Source: an uncultured Lachnobacterium sp. (GTDB lineage Bacteria > Bacillota > Clostridia > Lachnospirales > Lachnospiraceae). From it: 5,357 bases of DNA. This document shows, one piece after another, positions 5,326 to 5,357 of the stretch. Where the stretch lies: the NCBI GenBank assembly GCA_900549895.1, contig URQG01000142.1, positions 1 to 5,357 on the forward strand, in the 5' to 3' direction. The translations under genes were made by a program, and so were the position numbers. The stretch's first letter is position 1. Every line of letters starts with the position of its first letter. Under the pieces are notes generated by a model that did not search any database, was not told where the DNA came from, and saw only the letters and a program-made list of their open reading frames with translations.

Positions 5326-5357
5326 CTGTCTCTTATACACATCTCCGAGCCCACGAG
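5326..5357 (-). other. Library adapter (Nextera read-2, reverse complement), not genomic
   Basis: These 32 bases are the reverse complement of the adapter at 14-47, lacking its final two bases. They begin with the reversed Tn5 mosaic end CTGTCTCTTATACACATCT at 5326-5344. Genomic sequence ends at 5325. Both ends carry the P7-side adapter pointing outwards, as expected from untrimmed read-through of short inserts at two contig ends, or from a long fragment tagged with one adapter type. Confidence 0.98.

Noticed and set aside
14..5357. Terminal inverted repeats suggesting a 5.3-kb composite transposon
   Set aside because: The repeats match the commercial Nextera adapter with the engineered Tn5 mosaic end, and there is no transposase between them. 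The content is housekeeping chromosomal genes.

Overview
The window is a fragment of a low-to-moderate-GC Firmicute chromosome, most likely a Clostridia member of the Lachnospiraceae type. This rests on the protein sequences, strong AGGAG ribosome-binding sites, sigma-A-like promoters of near-consensus sequence, and the gene order yicC-gmk-rpoZ-rimO-pgsA-rsmD. The family assignment is an inference from gene order and sequence style, not from a database search. Every gene is on the minus strand, so transcription runs from high to low coordinates. Real genomic sequence spans only 48-5325. Both ends are library-adapter sequence (Nextera/Tn5 type, with an index at the left end), so the truncation of the two terminal genes is technical, not biological.

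In transcription order: (i) 5272-5325 holds an open frame of 17 codons and a stop that may be the tail of an unseen upstream gene. (ii) A secreted or membrane-anchored zinc N-acetylmuramoyl-L-alanine amidase follows (4245-5213), with its own extended -10 promoter. (iii) A 102-nt gap carries a near-perfect promoter (TTGACG, 17-bp spacer, TATAAT) and two inverted repeats. (iv) The housekeeping operon follows: yicC (endoribonuclease family), gmk (guanylate kinase) and rpoZ (RNA polymerase omega). (v) A strong intrinsic terminator hairpin sits between rpoZ and rimO. (vi) rimO (ribosomal protein S12 methylthiotransferase) and pgsA (phosphatidylglycerophosphate synthase) follow with an ATGA overlap, then the first 116 codons of rsmD (16S rRNA m2G966 methyltransferase).

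The genes share a growth theme: RNA turnover, guanine nucleotide supply, RNA polymerase assembly, ribosome modification (S12 and 16S rRNA), membrane phospholipid synthesis and cell-wall hydrolysis. No gap between genes exceeds about 100 nt. I see no RNA genes, CRISPR, prophage, insertion sequence or defence genes, and no convincing evidence of a novel system. The points most worth checking are regulatory: the terminator inside the operon, the palindrome in the yicC leader, and the apparent absence of remA between yicC and gmk.
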